DNA of 64,000 bases from Paenibacillus sp. S150 (GTDB lineage Bacteria; Bacillota; Bacilli; Paenibacillales; Paenibacillaceae), in assembly GCF_019352175.1 (NCBI RefSeq), contig NZ_JACBYI010000002.1:310001-374000 (forward strand), in the 5' to 3' direction. Below the pieces are notes generated by a model. The model made no database searches, was not told the DNA's origin, and saw nothing but the letters and a program-made list of their open reading frames with translations. Position numbers and translations under genes: made by a program. Positions 27,128-34,767 of this stretch are shown piece by piece; the stretch's first letter is position 1; each line of letters opens with the position of its first letter.

Positions 27128-27508
27128 ATGAACATTTTGATATCGAGTACCTCCGGTGAACCGATTTACGCCCAGATCGCACGGCAGGTACGCCAGCTGA
27201 TCCTGCAGGGTGAACTTCTCTCCGGCACGCCGCTGCCGTCGATCCGCCTGCTGGCCAAAGAGCTGCAGATCAGTGTCATTACAACCAAACGCGCTTACGA
27301 GGAGCTGGAGCGTGAGGGGCTGATTAACTCTATAGTCGGCAAGGGGTCATTCGTATCCGGCGCGGATCAGGAGTATATCCGGGAGCAGCGGCTGCGGATT
27401 ATGGAGGGGAAGCTGAAGGGAATTATCGACGAGAGCAGGCTTTTGGGCATGGAATACAAGGAGCTTGCGGAAATGCTGAAGCTGCTCTGTGAGGAGGAAA
27501 AAGAATGA
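27128..27508 (+). CDS. GntR-family regulator, YtrA subfamily
   Basis: 126 aa. Winged helix (about 10-78: PIYAQIARQVRQLILQGELL, LPSIRLLAKELQISVITTKRAYEELEREGLI) plus a short helical C-terminal dimerisation region, the YtrA layout with no large effector domain. ATG 27128 sits 12 nt after GAAGGTG. It is first in an operon with an ABC ATPase and permease (4-nt overlap with the next start), and by family is expected to repress it and respond to cell-envelope-active compounds. Confidence 0.88.
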   Translation: MNILISSTSGEPIYAQIARQVRQLILQGELLSGTPLPSIRLLAKELQISVITTKRAYEELEREGLINSIVGKGSFVSGADQEYIREQRLRIMEGKLKGIIDESRLLGMEYKELAEMLKLLCEEEKE

Positions 27509-28374
27509 GTGAGGTCATTAAGCTGGAAGGCTTATGCAAAAGCTACAGCCATTTTGAGCTTCGAAATATCACACTGGGCATCAATGAAGGGTATATTACA
27601 GGGCTGATCGGGCCGAATGGGGCGGGCAAAACCAGCCTGATCAAAATGATCATGGGCATGGTCTATCCGGACCGGGGCGGAATTCAATTGTTTGGGCAGA
27701 ACCGCCCGCTGCATCAGGCGGCGGACAAGGACCGGATCGGCTATGTATCGGACGAAAATATTTATTACGAGCATCTTAAGGTTAAAGATATGAAAAGGGT
27801 CATCGCCCCGTTCTACAGCCGCTGGGATGAAAATACATACCTGAAATACCAGGAGCTGTTCAAGCTTCCGCCGGGCAAGAAGATCAGGGATTTGTCCAAA
27901 GGAATGAAAATCAAGTTCTCGCTTGCAATTGCCCTGTCGCATGGTGCGGATCTTCTGATTATGGATGAGCCGACGTCGGGGCTGGACCCCGTCTTCCGCA
28001 GGGAGCTGCTTGAGCTGCTCAGCGAGCACATTCAGGACGAGAAGAAGTCGATTCTATTCTCCACGCATAACACCACCGATCTGGACCGGATTGCGGATTA
28101 CATTGTTTTCCTCAATGACGGGCGGATTGTATTCAACGAGATGAAGGAGACGCTTGCGGAGCAGTATCTGCTGGTCAAAGGCGGAAAGGAGCTGCTCGAC
28201 CAGGATGTGCGGCGCTTGTTTCTGCACATCCGTGAGAGTGGAGTGGGTTTTGAAGGACTGATCGGCAACCGGACGGAGGGCGAACGCTACTTCAAGAATG
28301 CCGCGATCTGCGAGACTCCTACGCTGGAAGAGATCATGTATTTTACTGTAAAAGGAAGTGAAGCGCATGTATAG
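27505..28374 (+). CDS. ABC transporter ATP-binding protein (YtrB-like)
   Basis: 289 aa. Walker A GPNGAGKTSLI, signature LSKGMKIKFSLAIAL, Walker B LLIMDEPTSGLD and H-loop STHNTTDLDRI are all intact. The C-terminal ~70 residues form the extension common in YtrB/BcrA-type exporters. Overlaps the GntR stop (ATGA) and the permease start. Confidence 0.9.
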   Translation: MSEVIKLEGLCKSYSHFELRNITLGINEGYITGLIGPNGAGKTSLIKMIMGMVYPDRGGIQLFGQNRPLHQAADKDRIGYVSDENIYYEHLKVKDMKRVIAPFYSRWDENTYLKYQELFKLPPGKKIRDLSKGMKIKFSLAIALSHGADLLIMDEPTSGLDPVFRRELLELLSEHIQDEKKSILFSTHNTTDLDRIADYIVFLNDGRIVFNEMKETLAEQYLLVKGGKELLDQDVRRLFLHIRESGVGFEGLIGNRTEGERYFKNAAICETPTLEEIMYFTVKGSEAHV

Positions 28375-28909
28375 CTCCTTCTATCTGATCCGCAAGGACT
28401 TCATTCTGGTGCGCAAGTTTCTGCTGCTGATGAACGCCTGCACACTGGATGTACAGCACAATAATCAGCGGTTGCTGGTCACGCTTCCGCTCCCCCGGCA
28501 TCAGCTGGTGCTGGCTAAATATTTGAGCCTGTTCCCTTATGTAATCATCAGTTTGATCTGCACACTGCTTCTTTATCTAACCGGGCAGTCCGCTGAGCCT
28601 ATTGCCTGGAGAGAATTGTCGCTTGTCATTGCCGGCTTCCCGATTATTGCCGGACTGTATTTGCCGCTCTACTTTTGGCTGGGGCAAAAGGGGATGCAGG
28701 TGGTTAACATGCTCTTCATGATGCTGATCATGTTCGGCTTCACCGCAATGTCCAGCCTGGCGAAGCAGTTTCCGGTGCTCTTCGAATGGGTCCACTCGGG
28801 AACCGCGGACAATATTCTGTTGCTGGCTATCGCCTGCGTCGCCTATCTATTCCTGCTCTACTGCTCTTATCTGATTTCGCTGCGGATTTTCACCAGGAAA
28901 GACATCTAG
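28367..28909 (+). CDS. ABC-2 transporter permease, apparently missing its first helical hairpin
   Basis: About 180 aa from ATG 28367 (a GTG at 28358 lies within the ribosome site AAAGGAAGTG). Four to five hydrophobic segments. Family members begin with a cytoplasmic LIRKDLxLxKK segment and two membrane helices before the loop ending in LPLPRHQLVLAKYL. Here YLIRKDFILVRKFLLLMNAC runs straight into DVQHNNQRLLVTLPLPR, so about 35-40 residues carrying the first helices seem to be deleted in frame. It may be inactive or a degenerate partner for the ATPase. Confidence 0.75.
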   Translation: MYSSFYLIRKDFILVRKFLLLMNACTLDVQHNNQRLLVTLPLPRHQLVLAKYLSLFPYVIISLICTLLLYLTGQSAEPIAWRELSLVIAGFPIIAGLYLPLYFWLGQKGMQVVNMLFMMLIMFGFTAMSSLAKQFPVLFEWVHSGTADNILLLAIACVAYLFLLYCSYLISLRIFTRKDI

Positions 28910-28930
28910 TCTCTAACAAGCTCACGAATC

Positions 28931-28960
28931 GCCTCTGGAATTTGTCAGAGGTCTTTTTTT
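28931..28960 (+). terminator. Terminator of the GntR/ABC operon
   Basis: CCTCTG and CAGAGG flank GAATTTGT and are followed by a run of eight T. Confidence 0.8.
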
Positions 28961-28987
28961 TGTCACAATTTTTCTGCGGGAAAATCA

Positions 28988-29017
28988 TTTACAGTATGCC
29001 CCCGGGGGGGATATATT
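28988..29017 (+). promoter_or_regulatory. Metal-ATPase promoter with CsoR-type operator in the spacer
   Basis: TTTACA (28988-28993), an 18-nt spacer and TATATT (29012-29017). The spacer is filled by ATGCCCCCGGGGGGGAT, an A/T-flanked G/C tract of the kind bound by CsoR/RcnR-family repressors. A CsoR-family gene lies immediately after the ATPase gene. Confidence 0.65.
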
Positions 29018-29018
29018 T

Positions 29019-29035
29019 ATGAGAACAGTTCTCAT
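29019..29035. promoter_or_regulatory. 7-1-7 palindrome at the metal-ATPase transcription start
   Basis: TGAGAACAGTTCTCA (29020-29034), extended to 17 bp by flanking A and T, has the 7-1-7 geometry of Fur/PerR/Zur boxes and keeps the TGA..TCA outer bases of a Fur box, though the inner bases differ. It is a second putative operator beside the G/C tract. Confidence 0.5.
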
Positions 29036-29060
29036 TATAACGAAAAGGGAGTAGAGAGGT

Positions 29061-30968
29061 ATGGGCGAAATCATGCTTGAGAAAGAGACCAAGGGTGCCT
29101 CATGGAAGGCTGTATGGGACAAGAACGGCGGAATTCTGATTGCCGGCGCCTGTCTGGTGCTGATTGGGCTGGCCTGGAGTCTGGAGCGGAGCGGGCAAGG
29201 GGCCTTGTCGATTGTTTTGTTCGTCCTGGCCTATGCCGCCGGCGGGTACCGCAAGGCTTGGGAAGGCCTGACGACGCTTGTTAAGGAGAAGGATCTCGAT
29301 GTCGATCTTCTTATGGTCGTTGCGGCTATAGGTGCGGCAAGCATTGGCTATTGGCTGGACGGCGCTGTGCTGATCTTCATCTTCTGTCTGAGCGGTGCGC
29401 TGGAGGATTACTCCATGGAGAAGACCAACCAGGACATCGCGGCGATCCTGAAGTACCGGCCGGAAGAAGCAGTGCGGCTGAAGGATGGTTCGGAAGAGCG
29501 GGTCAAAGCCTCCGAGCTGCAAAAAGGCGATCTCGTGCTGGTGCGCCCAGGCGAACGGATTCCCTGCGACGGGACGATTGTCGAAGGCAGCTCTGCAGTC
29601 GATCAGGCCACCATTACCGGGGAGGCGATCCCGGTGGATAAAACGCTGAACGATTCTGTTTTTGCCGGAACGATGAACGGCCAAGGCGCCCTGCGGGTAC
29701 TGGTGGACAAGGGCTCGGAGGACACACTGCTCTCACGGATTATCCATATGGTGCAGGAGGCCAAGAATGAGCTGCCGCCGAGCCAGCTTTTTGTGGAACG
29801 GTTTGAAGGCATTTATGCCAAAAGTGTGGTTGGTCTCGCGTTGCTGTTAATGATACTCCCGCCCTATCTGTTTAACTGGACCTGGGAGGCTACGATCTAC
29901 CGGGCAATGATTTTCCTCGTTGTGGCTTCCCCTTGTGCGCTTGTTTCCTCCATTATGCCCGCGGTTCTCTCGGGAATTTCCAACGCTGCCCGCAAAGGCG
30001 TCCTGTTCAAGGGGGGAGTCCATCTGGAGCAGATCGGGAATGTGGGCACCGTGGTTTTTGACAAAACCGGAACCCTGACCGAAGGCAGACCAAAGGTGAC
30101 GGATGTCCTTCCGGCGCCTGGCCTTACAGAAGTGGAGCTGCTGCGGCTTGCGGCATCGCTGGAACAGCTGTCCCGGCACCCGATTGCAAGAGCGGTAGTA
30201 GACCGAGCCGAAGCACAGGGGCTCACCCTGGAGCCGGCGGCTGCCATGCAGGCGGTAACCGGGATGGGTGTCAGCGGCCTGGTGAACGGCAAGGCCTGCC
30301 GTCTTGGCAAACGGGGGCTTGTGCTGGAGGCCGTGCTGAATGAAGCACCGCTTTCTGTGGCGGAAGCTCTGGAGAGGGAAGGCAAGACGGTCGTTTTCGT
30401 GGAGATAGAAGGGCGTTATGCGGGAATTCTGGCTGTTCAGGATACGCTGCGGCCGAACGCGGCAGAAGCGGTTAGGCAGCTGCAAGCATTGCATAAACGG
30501 GTGGTCATGCTTACGGGGGATGCCCGGCCTACTGCGGAGGCTATTGCCGGACAAGCCGGAATAGAAGAGATCTATGCGGAGATGCTGCCGGACGGGAAGC
30601 TGGAGGTGATCCGCAGGCTGACAGCGAAGTACGGCAAGGTTGCAATGGTCGGAGACGGTGTAAACGATGCTCCCGCGCTCGCGGCTTCTTCCGTGGGGAT
30701 TGCCATGGGAGCGGCCGGAAGCGATGTTGCACTGGAGACGGCCAACGTTGTCCTGATGACCGATGATATCTCCAAGATTCCCTTTGCCATCTCCCTTGGA
30801 AGCAGAACCGGCAGGGTGGTTAAGCAAAACATTACGTTTGCCCTTGCCGTCATTCTGCTGCTGGTGGTGTCCAACTTCGCGGGCGGCATCAATTTGCCTT
30901 TGGGTGTGGTGAGTCACGAAGGGAGTACGCTGGCCGTGATTCTGAGCGGCTTGCGGCTGCTCAGGTAG
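29061..30968 (+). CDS. P1B-4-type heavy-metal export ATPase (PfeT/ZosA-like)
   Basis: 635 aa. No N-terminal metal-binding (HMA) domain. Actuator domain with ATITGEAIP, the transmembrane metal site VASPCALVSS (SPC near 290, not CPC), phosphorylation motif DKTGTLTEG (Asp near 334), hinge MVGDGVNDAPAL, and HEGST near 619. SPC plus a HEGGT-like motif defines the P1B-4 group, which exports Fe2+, Zn2+, Co2+ or Ni2+. ATG 29061 preceded by GAGAGG. The upstream operators and downstream CsoR-family gene suggest metal-responsive control. The metal is not decided by sequence; Fe2+ (as for B. subtilis PfeT) or Co2+/Zn2+ are likeliest. Confidence 0.9.
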   Translation: MGEIMLEKETKGASWKAVWDKNGGILIAGACLVLIGLAWSLERSGQGALSIVLFVLAYAAGGYRKAWEGLTTLVKEKDLDVDLLMVVAAIGAASIGYWLDGAVLIFIFCLSGALEDYSMEKTNQDIAAILKYRPEEAVRLKDGSEERVKASELQKGDLVLVRPGERIPCDGTIVEGSSAVDQATITGEAIPVDKTLNDSVFAGTMNGQGALRVLVDKGSEDTLLSRIIHMVQEAKNELPPSQLFVERFEGIYAKSVVGLALLLMILPPYLFNWTWEATIYRAMIFLVVASPCALVSSIMPAVLSGISNAARKGVLFKGGVHLEQIGNVGTVVFDKTGTLTEGRPKVTDVLPAPGLTEVELLRLAASLEQLSRHPIARAVVDRAEAQGLTLEPAAAMQAVTGMGVSGLVNGKACRLGKRGLVLEAVLNEAPLSVAEALEREGKTVVFVEIEGRYAGILAVQDTLRPNAAEAVRQLQALHKRVVMLTGDARPTAEAIAGQAGIEEIYAEMLPDGKLEVIRRLTAKYGKVAMVGDGVNDAPALAASSVGIAMGAAGSDVALETANVVLMTDDISKIPFAISLGSRTGRVVKQNITFALAVILLLVVSNFAGGINLPLGVVSHEGSTLAVILSGLRLLR

Positions 30969-30974
30969 GCTCAT

Positions 30975-31016
30975 TTGTCTCTGTGAATCTATTCTTGCTA
31001 TAATACCTCTAGCAAG
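30975..31016 (+). promoter_or_regulatory. Promoter and inverted repeat of the CsoR-family gene
   Basis: TTGTCT (30975-30980), 18-nt spacer, TATAAT (30999-31004). The -10 is embedded in CTTGCTA (30994-31000) ... TAGCAAG (31010-31016), a 7-bp inverted repeat that may act as operator. It lacks the G/C tract seen at the ATPase promoter. Confidence 0.55.
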
Positions 31017-31054
31017 GTAATCTAAGAAGTCACAACATAAGCCGGGGTGTAGCT

Positions 31055-31360
31055 ATGGTTCAGGAAGCAGGCGAGCATATTCATGACGAGGATTACGAGC
31101 ATAAGTACCGCAAGCAAATTGTCAACCGGCTGGCCCGTATTGAAGGCCATGTCCGGGCCGTCAAGGAAATGACTGCCGAAGACCGTGATTGCTCGGAGGT
31201 TCTGCTGCAAATTGCCGCCATTCAGAAAGCGCTGGACAAAGCGGCAAAGCTGCTGCTGAAGGACCATCTGGAGAATTGCGTAGTCAAAGCAGTGCATCAC
31301 GGCAATCAGGACAAGGTGCTGGAGGATCTCAACAAGGCACTCGACAATTATATACGCTAG
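31055..31360 (+). CDS. CsoR/RcnR-family metal-sensing repressor
   Basis: 101 aa, all-helical DUF156 family. The metal-ligand set is Cys 46, His 71, Cys 75: the same C-x24-H-x3-C spacing as the Cu(I) site of CsoR rather than the His-rich set of RcnR. However, the N-terminus is His/Asp-rich (GEHIHDEDYEHKY), as in some Ni/Co sensors, and the adjacent ATPase is P1B-4, which does not usually move copper. Probably represses the upstream ATPase gene through the G/C-tract operator. Start ATG 31055 after GGGGTG. Confidence 0.85.
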   Translation: MVQEAGEHIHDEDYEHKYRKQIVNRLARIEGHVRAVKEMTAEDRDCSEVLLQIAAIQKALDKAAKLLLKDHLENCVVKAVHHGNQDKVLEDLNKALDNYIR

Positions 31361-31458
31361 TTTTTCCATTCCCTTAGCGGTGCAAATCCGGAGACCAGGG
31401 CCCGCGCAGCCGGAAGTTATACTTATGGTTGGCAGGGGCACCTTTATCAAGGTTGGGC

Positions 31459-31800
31459 TTACCTGTTCCTTTCCATCTCATCAATATAATTCTTGGCATC
31501 GGCCAGAGACAGATTCCGTGCTTCGCGAATCACTTTAATGGCCTGGATTTTCTTGCCCTCGGCCAGGAGCAGGTGGAGCCTCCGCTCCAAATCCGGCGCA
31601 ATCTCCATGTTCTGTACATACAGCGGTGTCGGAGCATTCCCCCCTGGCCTGATGAAGCCTCCGCCCGTCGCTGAACGGCTGTCCATCCGTTCCAGCTGTG
31701 ACTGCAGTTCGTTGACACGCTTATTGAGGCTGATCACCCTGAGCATAAACAGCAATGAGAGCGCCAATGCAGCGGCTGAGATCCAGTCTGTGTTTTCCAA
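31459..31800 (-). CDS. Membrane-anchored protein with L7/L12 C-terminal-like domain
   Basis: 113 aa from TTG 31800, 7 nt after AGGGGGG. One N-terminal membrane helix (ISAAALALSLLFMLRVI), a short coiled coil (SLNKRVNELQSQLERM), a Gly/Pro linker, and a C-terminal ~45-residue domain resembling the ribosomal protein L7/L12 C-terminal fold (GKKIQAIKVIREARNLSLAD followed by AKNYIDE). This pairing is known in Firmicute hypothetical proteins but has no established role. Confidence 0.7.
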   Translation of the reverse strand: MENTDWISAAALALSLLFMLRVISLNKRVNELQSQLERMDSRSATGGGFIRPGGNAPTPLYVQNMEIAPDLERRLHLLLAEGKKIQAIKVIREARNLSLADAKNYIDEMERNR

Positions 31801-31912
31801 GGATATGCCCCCCTAATATGTGTGGTGTAATTCACTACTTCTCAATACCCGTCATACCAGGCAATGAACACTCATAAGCGTTTAAAGGCTTCACGATATA
31901 AATTTTGAATGA

Positions 31913-31996
31913 CAAGCGGAAACGGCTACGGGGTGTTTCAGCGAGAAATAAAAGGATCATTTAGCGTGCAAAGCATAAATTTCTATATTTGAAAAT
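31913..31996 (+). repeat. Dispersed intergenic repeat, copy C (inner hairpin lost)
   Basis: GGAAACGGCTACG joins directly to GTGTTTCAGCGAGAAATA, GATCATTTAGCGTGC and GCATAAATTTCTATATTTG. The ~20-nt central palindrome of copies A and B is absent. Confidence 0.7.
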
Positions 31997-32008
31997 GGGG
32001 GCAGGAAT

Positions 32009-32353
32009 ATGATTACTCCACAAACGCTTGAAGAGTATTATGTTAGGATCGGCCGGCTGAAGCAGCGGTATTTGCAGGAGCGTTTTGAGGCTGATCTGCC
32101 CAAGTTTGGCTCTCACGAAGAGGCGGCCGGCTGGTTCCGCGGCCTGTTTGGGGACAACTTCATCTTCATTGAAGAAATGGATGCCGCAAACTCCGAGAAA
32201 TACTATCTTTATGACATTATTCATGACAAGGAGCTATGGGAGCGCCGGCAAAAGGATTTGCAGGAAAAGGGCACAGCAAACGGGCTTGGTATGCTTCTCT
32301 GTACCCAGAGGGTGGATATTTATGAGGATGGCTCTGTGCATCTGGCATTTTAA
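32009..32353 (+). CDS. Hypothetical protein
   Basis: 114 aa, soluble, mixed alpha/beta, acidic. ATG 32009 follows GGGGCAGGA. No family was recognised; there is no signal peptide or metal motif. Preceded by repeat copy C and followed by its own terminator, so monocistronic. Confidence 0.65.
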   Translation: MITPQTLEEYYVRIGRLKQRYLQERFEADLPKFGSHEEAAGWFRGLFGDNFIFIEEMDAANSEKYYLYDIIHDKELWERRQKDLQEKGTANGLGMLLCTQRVDIYEDGSVHLAF

Positions 32354-32370
32354 CCGAAATCGTTTCTGAA

Positions 32371-32405
32371 AAGTCTGCATGGTTGCTGCAGGCTTTTTTG
32401 TTTTT
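32371..32405 (+). terminator. Terminator
   Basis: AAGTCTGCA and TGCAGGCTT pair (one G-T) around TGGTTGC, followed by a T-rich tract. Confidence 0.75.
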
Positions 32406-32424
32406 TTCAAAGCATAAACATTCA

Positions 32425-32454
32425 TTGACAGTTCAGGAGACTGTAGATGATAAT
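32425..32454 (+). promoter_or_regulatory. Promoter of the PksB-like gene
   Basis: TTGACA (32425-32430), 18-nt spacer, GATAAT (32449-32454): a near-consensus sigma-A promoter, about 60 nt ahead of the start codon. Confidence 0.6.
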
Positions 32455-32515
32455 TTAATAGATTCATTGGGAATATGCTGGAAATTTCCCGCTACAAATT
32501 TTTGAGGAGGCGGAC

Positions 32516-33193
32516 ATGGAAGCAACCTACGATCTGTTTACCATCAAGACGCAGTGTATGACTTTTTTTAACTACGCTTATCTCGGAATCGACAAGACCT
32601 CCCGCAAAGCTTTTGTTGTTGATCCATCCTGGGATGTATCGCAGCTGATCCGGATTTTGGAGCAGCATGGGGCTACCCTTGAGGCTGTGCTGCTGACCCA
32701 TTCTCATTTTGACCATACCAATATGGTGAAAAAGCTGGAATTGCTCTATCATCCCACCGTCTATATCTCCAAAACGGAGGCTGAATACTACAAGTACCGC
32801 TGCAACCGGCTCAGAACCGTCGAAGACATGGACCGGATACGCATCGGCGACACCCGGATTACTTGTCTGCTCACCCCGGGTCATACGATGGGCAGTGTCT
32901 GCTACTGGGGAGAAGATCATCTGTTCTCCGGGGATACGGTTTTTATCGAAGGCTGCGGACTGTGCGACAGCGAGGGCGGCTCGGCAGAGGATATGTATCA
33001 CAGCATTCACCGGCTGATCCGGCTGATCCCTGCCGGTGCCCGGGTATTTCCGGGCCATTCCTTCGGCGACCCTCCCGGCAAGGAAATGAGCTATCTGTAT
33101 CAAAAAAATCTGTATTTCCAAATTGATGACATCAACCACTTCGTGAAATACAGGAACAGAAAAACCAATTCCAAAGTATTTAATTTTAAATAA
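32516..33193 (+). CDS. pksB: PksB-like metallo-beta-lactamase-fold hydrolase
   Basis: 225 aa, the length of B. subtilis PksB. Zinc-binding THSHFDH (His 62, His 64, Asp 66, His 67), LTPGHTMGS, FSGDTVF and FPGHSFG are all present, and the C-terminal YFQIDDINHFVKYRNRK segment resembles PksB. PksB is encoded with the bacillaene polyketide genes and is thought to act on thioesters in trans. AGGAGG precedes the ATG. The next gene is a phosphopantetheinyl transferase, which strengthens a link to polyketide/nonribosomal synthesis although no such megasynthase is in the window. Confidence 0.8.
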   Translation: MEATYDLFTIKTQCMTFFNYAYLGIDKTSRKAFVVDPSWDVSQLIRILEQHGATLEAVLLTHSHFDHTNMVKKLELLYHPTVYISKTEAEYYKYRCNRLRTVEDMDRIRIGDTRITCLLTPGHTMGSVCYWGEDHLFSGDTVFIEGCGLCDSEGGSAEDMYHSIHRLIRLIPAGARVFPGHSFGDPPGKEMSYLYQKNLYFQIDDINHFVKYRNRKTNSKVFNFK

Positions 33194-33226
33194 TCACTCC
33201 TTGGGAAGAAGAATAGGGGCAGGAAA

Positions 33227-33994
33227 ATGTTATATACAACCTTCGCAAGACAGCACGGGCAGTTTCTCTCCAAGTATGTACAAAAAGCGGATTTTCAGCT
33301 GGAAGGCGCGGAAGACCGCTACGGGTTGAATATCAGTGTGGTTACCTTGCCGCCGGAGGATGGTCCTTTGGATTATCTGAGCAAGGCTGAGAAGGACCAG
33401 TATTACAGCTTCAAATATCCAAGAAGGCGGAACAGTTACATACTCGGCAAGCTGGCTGCCAAAATGGCGGTTGCGGGTGAACATGATGATTTGGCCGGAA
33501 TTCAGGTGGATCACGGGATTCTGTGCCAGCCGATCGTGGCCGGAAGGACCCGGGGGATTACCATCACCCATTGTGATGATTTGGGAGCAGCGATTGATTA
33601 CGATCCACGGCTGCTGCTTGGCGTTGACATGGAGCTTGTGGATGAAAAGGCTATGGATGCCTTAAGAAGAATCACGTCCAAGGAAGAGGAAGGGCTTATT
33701 CATGGCTTGGGGCCGGAGCCTGCTTTTCTGACCCTGCTCTGGACGGCCAAGGAAGCGATGTCCAAAGTGATTCAGACAGGCTTTACCGTTCCTACCGAGC
33801 TGTTCGAGATCAAATCGTGTGTACGCGGAGAGCAGGGAGTTATCAGCCAGTTCACTAATTTCCCGCAATTCAAGGCGTTATCCATCCTGCGTGAGAAATA
33901 TGTGTTCACCGTGGTGCTCCCCGGGAAAGCCATGACCGAGATGTCGGAAATCCGTCTGCTGAATGGTTTGCGGCAGCTGCTTCTGCCAATTTAA
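33227..33994 (+). CDS. Sfp-type 4'-phosphopantetheinyl transferase
   Basis: 255 aa. The two Sfp-family motifs are visible: LLGVDMELVD (Mg2+-binding Asp/Glu, near residue 130) and LLWTAKEAMSKVI (W-x-x-KEA-x-x-K, near 180). It would transfer the phosphopantetheine arm of CoA to carrier proteins of a PKS, NRPS or fatty acid synthase. Starts 33 nt after the PksB-like gene; the pair is probably one operon. Confidence 0.85.
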   Translation: MLYTTFARQHGQFLSKYVQKADFQLEGAEDRYGLNISVVTLPPEDGPLDYLSKAEKDQYYSFKYPRRRNSYILGKLAAKMAVAGEHDDLAGIQVDHGILCQPIVAGRTRGITITHCDDLGAAIDYDPRLLLGVDMELVDEKAMDALRRITSKEEEGLIHGLGPEPAFLTLLWTAKEAMSKVIQTGFTVPTELFEIKSCVRGEQGVISQFTNFPQFKALSILREKYVFTVVLPGKAMTEMSEIRLLNGLRQLLLPI

Positions 33995-34053
33995 CCTGCG
34001 GCCAAGCCATTGAATCGAAGTGTTAACGAAGCCAAATCTGGAGGCTGTAAGAG

Positions 34054-34767
34054 GTGAGCGAATTGTTCAAGATCATGATCGTCGAGGATGATATCAGAAT
34101 CAGGACGCTGATGACGGATATCCTGCGCAAGTACGGCTATGAAGTGGCGGAGGTTGCCGATTTTTTGCAGGTGGAAAAGATCTTCGAGCAGGAAGCCCCG
34201 CATCTTGTGCTGCTTGACCTGAATTTGCCGTACTATGACGGCTTCTACTATTGCCGTGTATTCCGCAGAAAAACCACGGTGCCGATCATTGTGATCTCCG
34301 CCAGAGATGAAGAGTCCAGCCAGGTGCTCAGCATGGAGCTGGGTGCGGATGACTATATCGTCAAGCCGCTGAATATCCAGGTGCTGCTGGCGAAGATTAT
34401 GGCGATTCTGCGCCGGAATTACGGTGAGTATGCAGGCAAGCAGGTGCCGGAACCGGAGCCGCTGCCGATTCATCTGGATGAGCGCAATTTCAGAATGTCC
34501 CATAATGGAGCTACAGAAGAACTAAGCAAGAATGAATATAAGCTCCTGAAGAAGCTGCTGGAGAAAAGGGATACGATTGTCACCAGGGAAGAGCTGCTGG
34601 AGGAGCTGTGGGACGATGTGCACTTCGTCGTGGACAATACGCTTACCGTGAATGTCACCCGGGTCAAAAGCAAGCTGGCCAATCTCGGCTTTCAGGATGT
34701 CATCAAGGTCAAAAGAGGCGTGGGCTATATTTTGGATTCGGCTATGATCGGAGGGGGCCGCAAGTGA
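34054..34767 (+). CDS. bceR: BceR-like OmpR-family response regulator
   Basis: 237 aa. Receiver with IVEDDIRI (acidic pocket), phospho-Asp in LVLLDLNLPYYDGF (about residue 55), Lys in YIVKPLN, and a C-terminal winged helix (KNEYKLLKKLLEKRDTIVTR, then VKRGVGYIL). GTG 34054, with CTGGAGG 9 nt upstream. Overlaps the kinase gene (GTGA). The whole RS/AB arrangement identifies an antimicrobial-peptide-sensing BceRSAB-type module. Confidence 0.88.
   Translation: MSELFKIMIVEDDIRIRTLMTDILRKYGYEVAEVADFLQVEKIFEQEAPHLVLLDLNLPYYDGFYYCRVFRRKTTVPIIVISARDEESSQVLSMELGADDYIVKPLNIQVLLAKIMAILRRNYGEYAGKQVPEPEPLPIHLDERNFRMSHNGATEELSKNEYKLLKKLLEKRDTIVTREELLEELWDDVHFVVDNTLTVNVTRVKSKLANLGFQDVIKVKRGVGYILDSAMIGGGRK

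Noticed and set aside
26896-27135. N-terminal extension of the minus-strand membrane protein
   Set aside because: It is open but has no ribosome site, overlaps the divergent GntR gene start and its sequence is unlike a conserved domain.
34608-34763. Longer start for the BceS-like kinase
   Set aside because: This extension overlaps the response regulator coding region and encodes Arg/Gly-rich sequence; GTG 34764 with GGAGG and the GTGA overlap is better.
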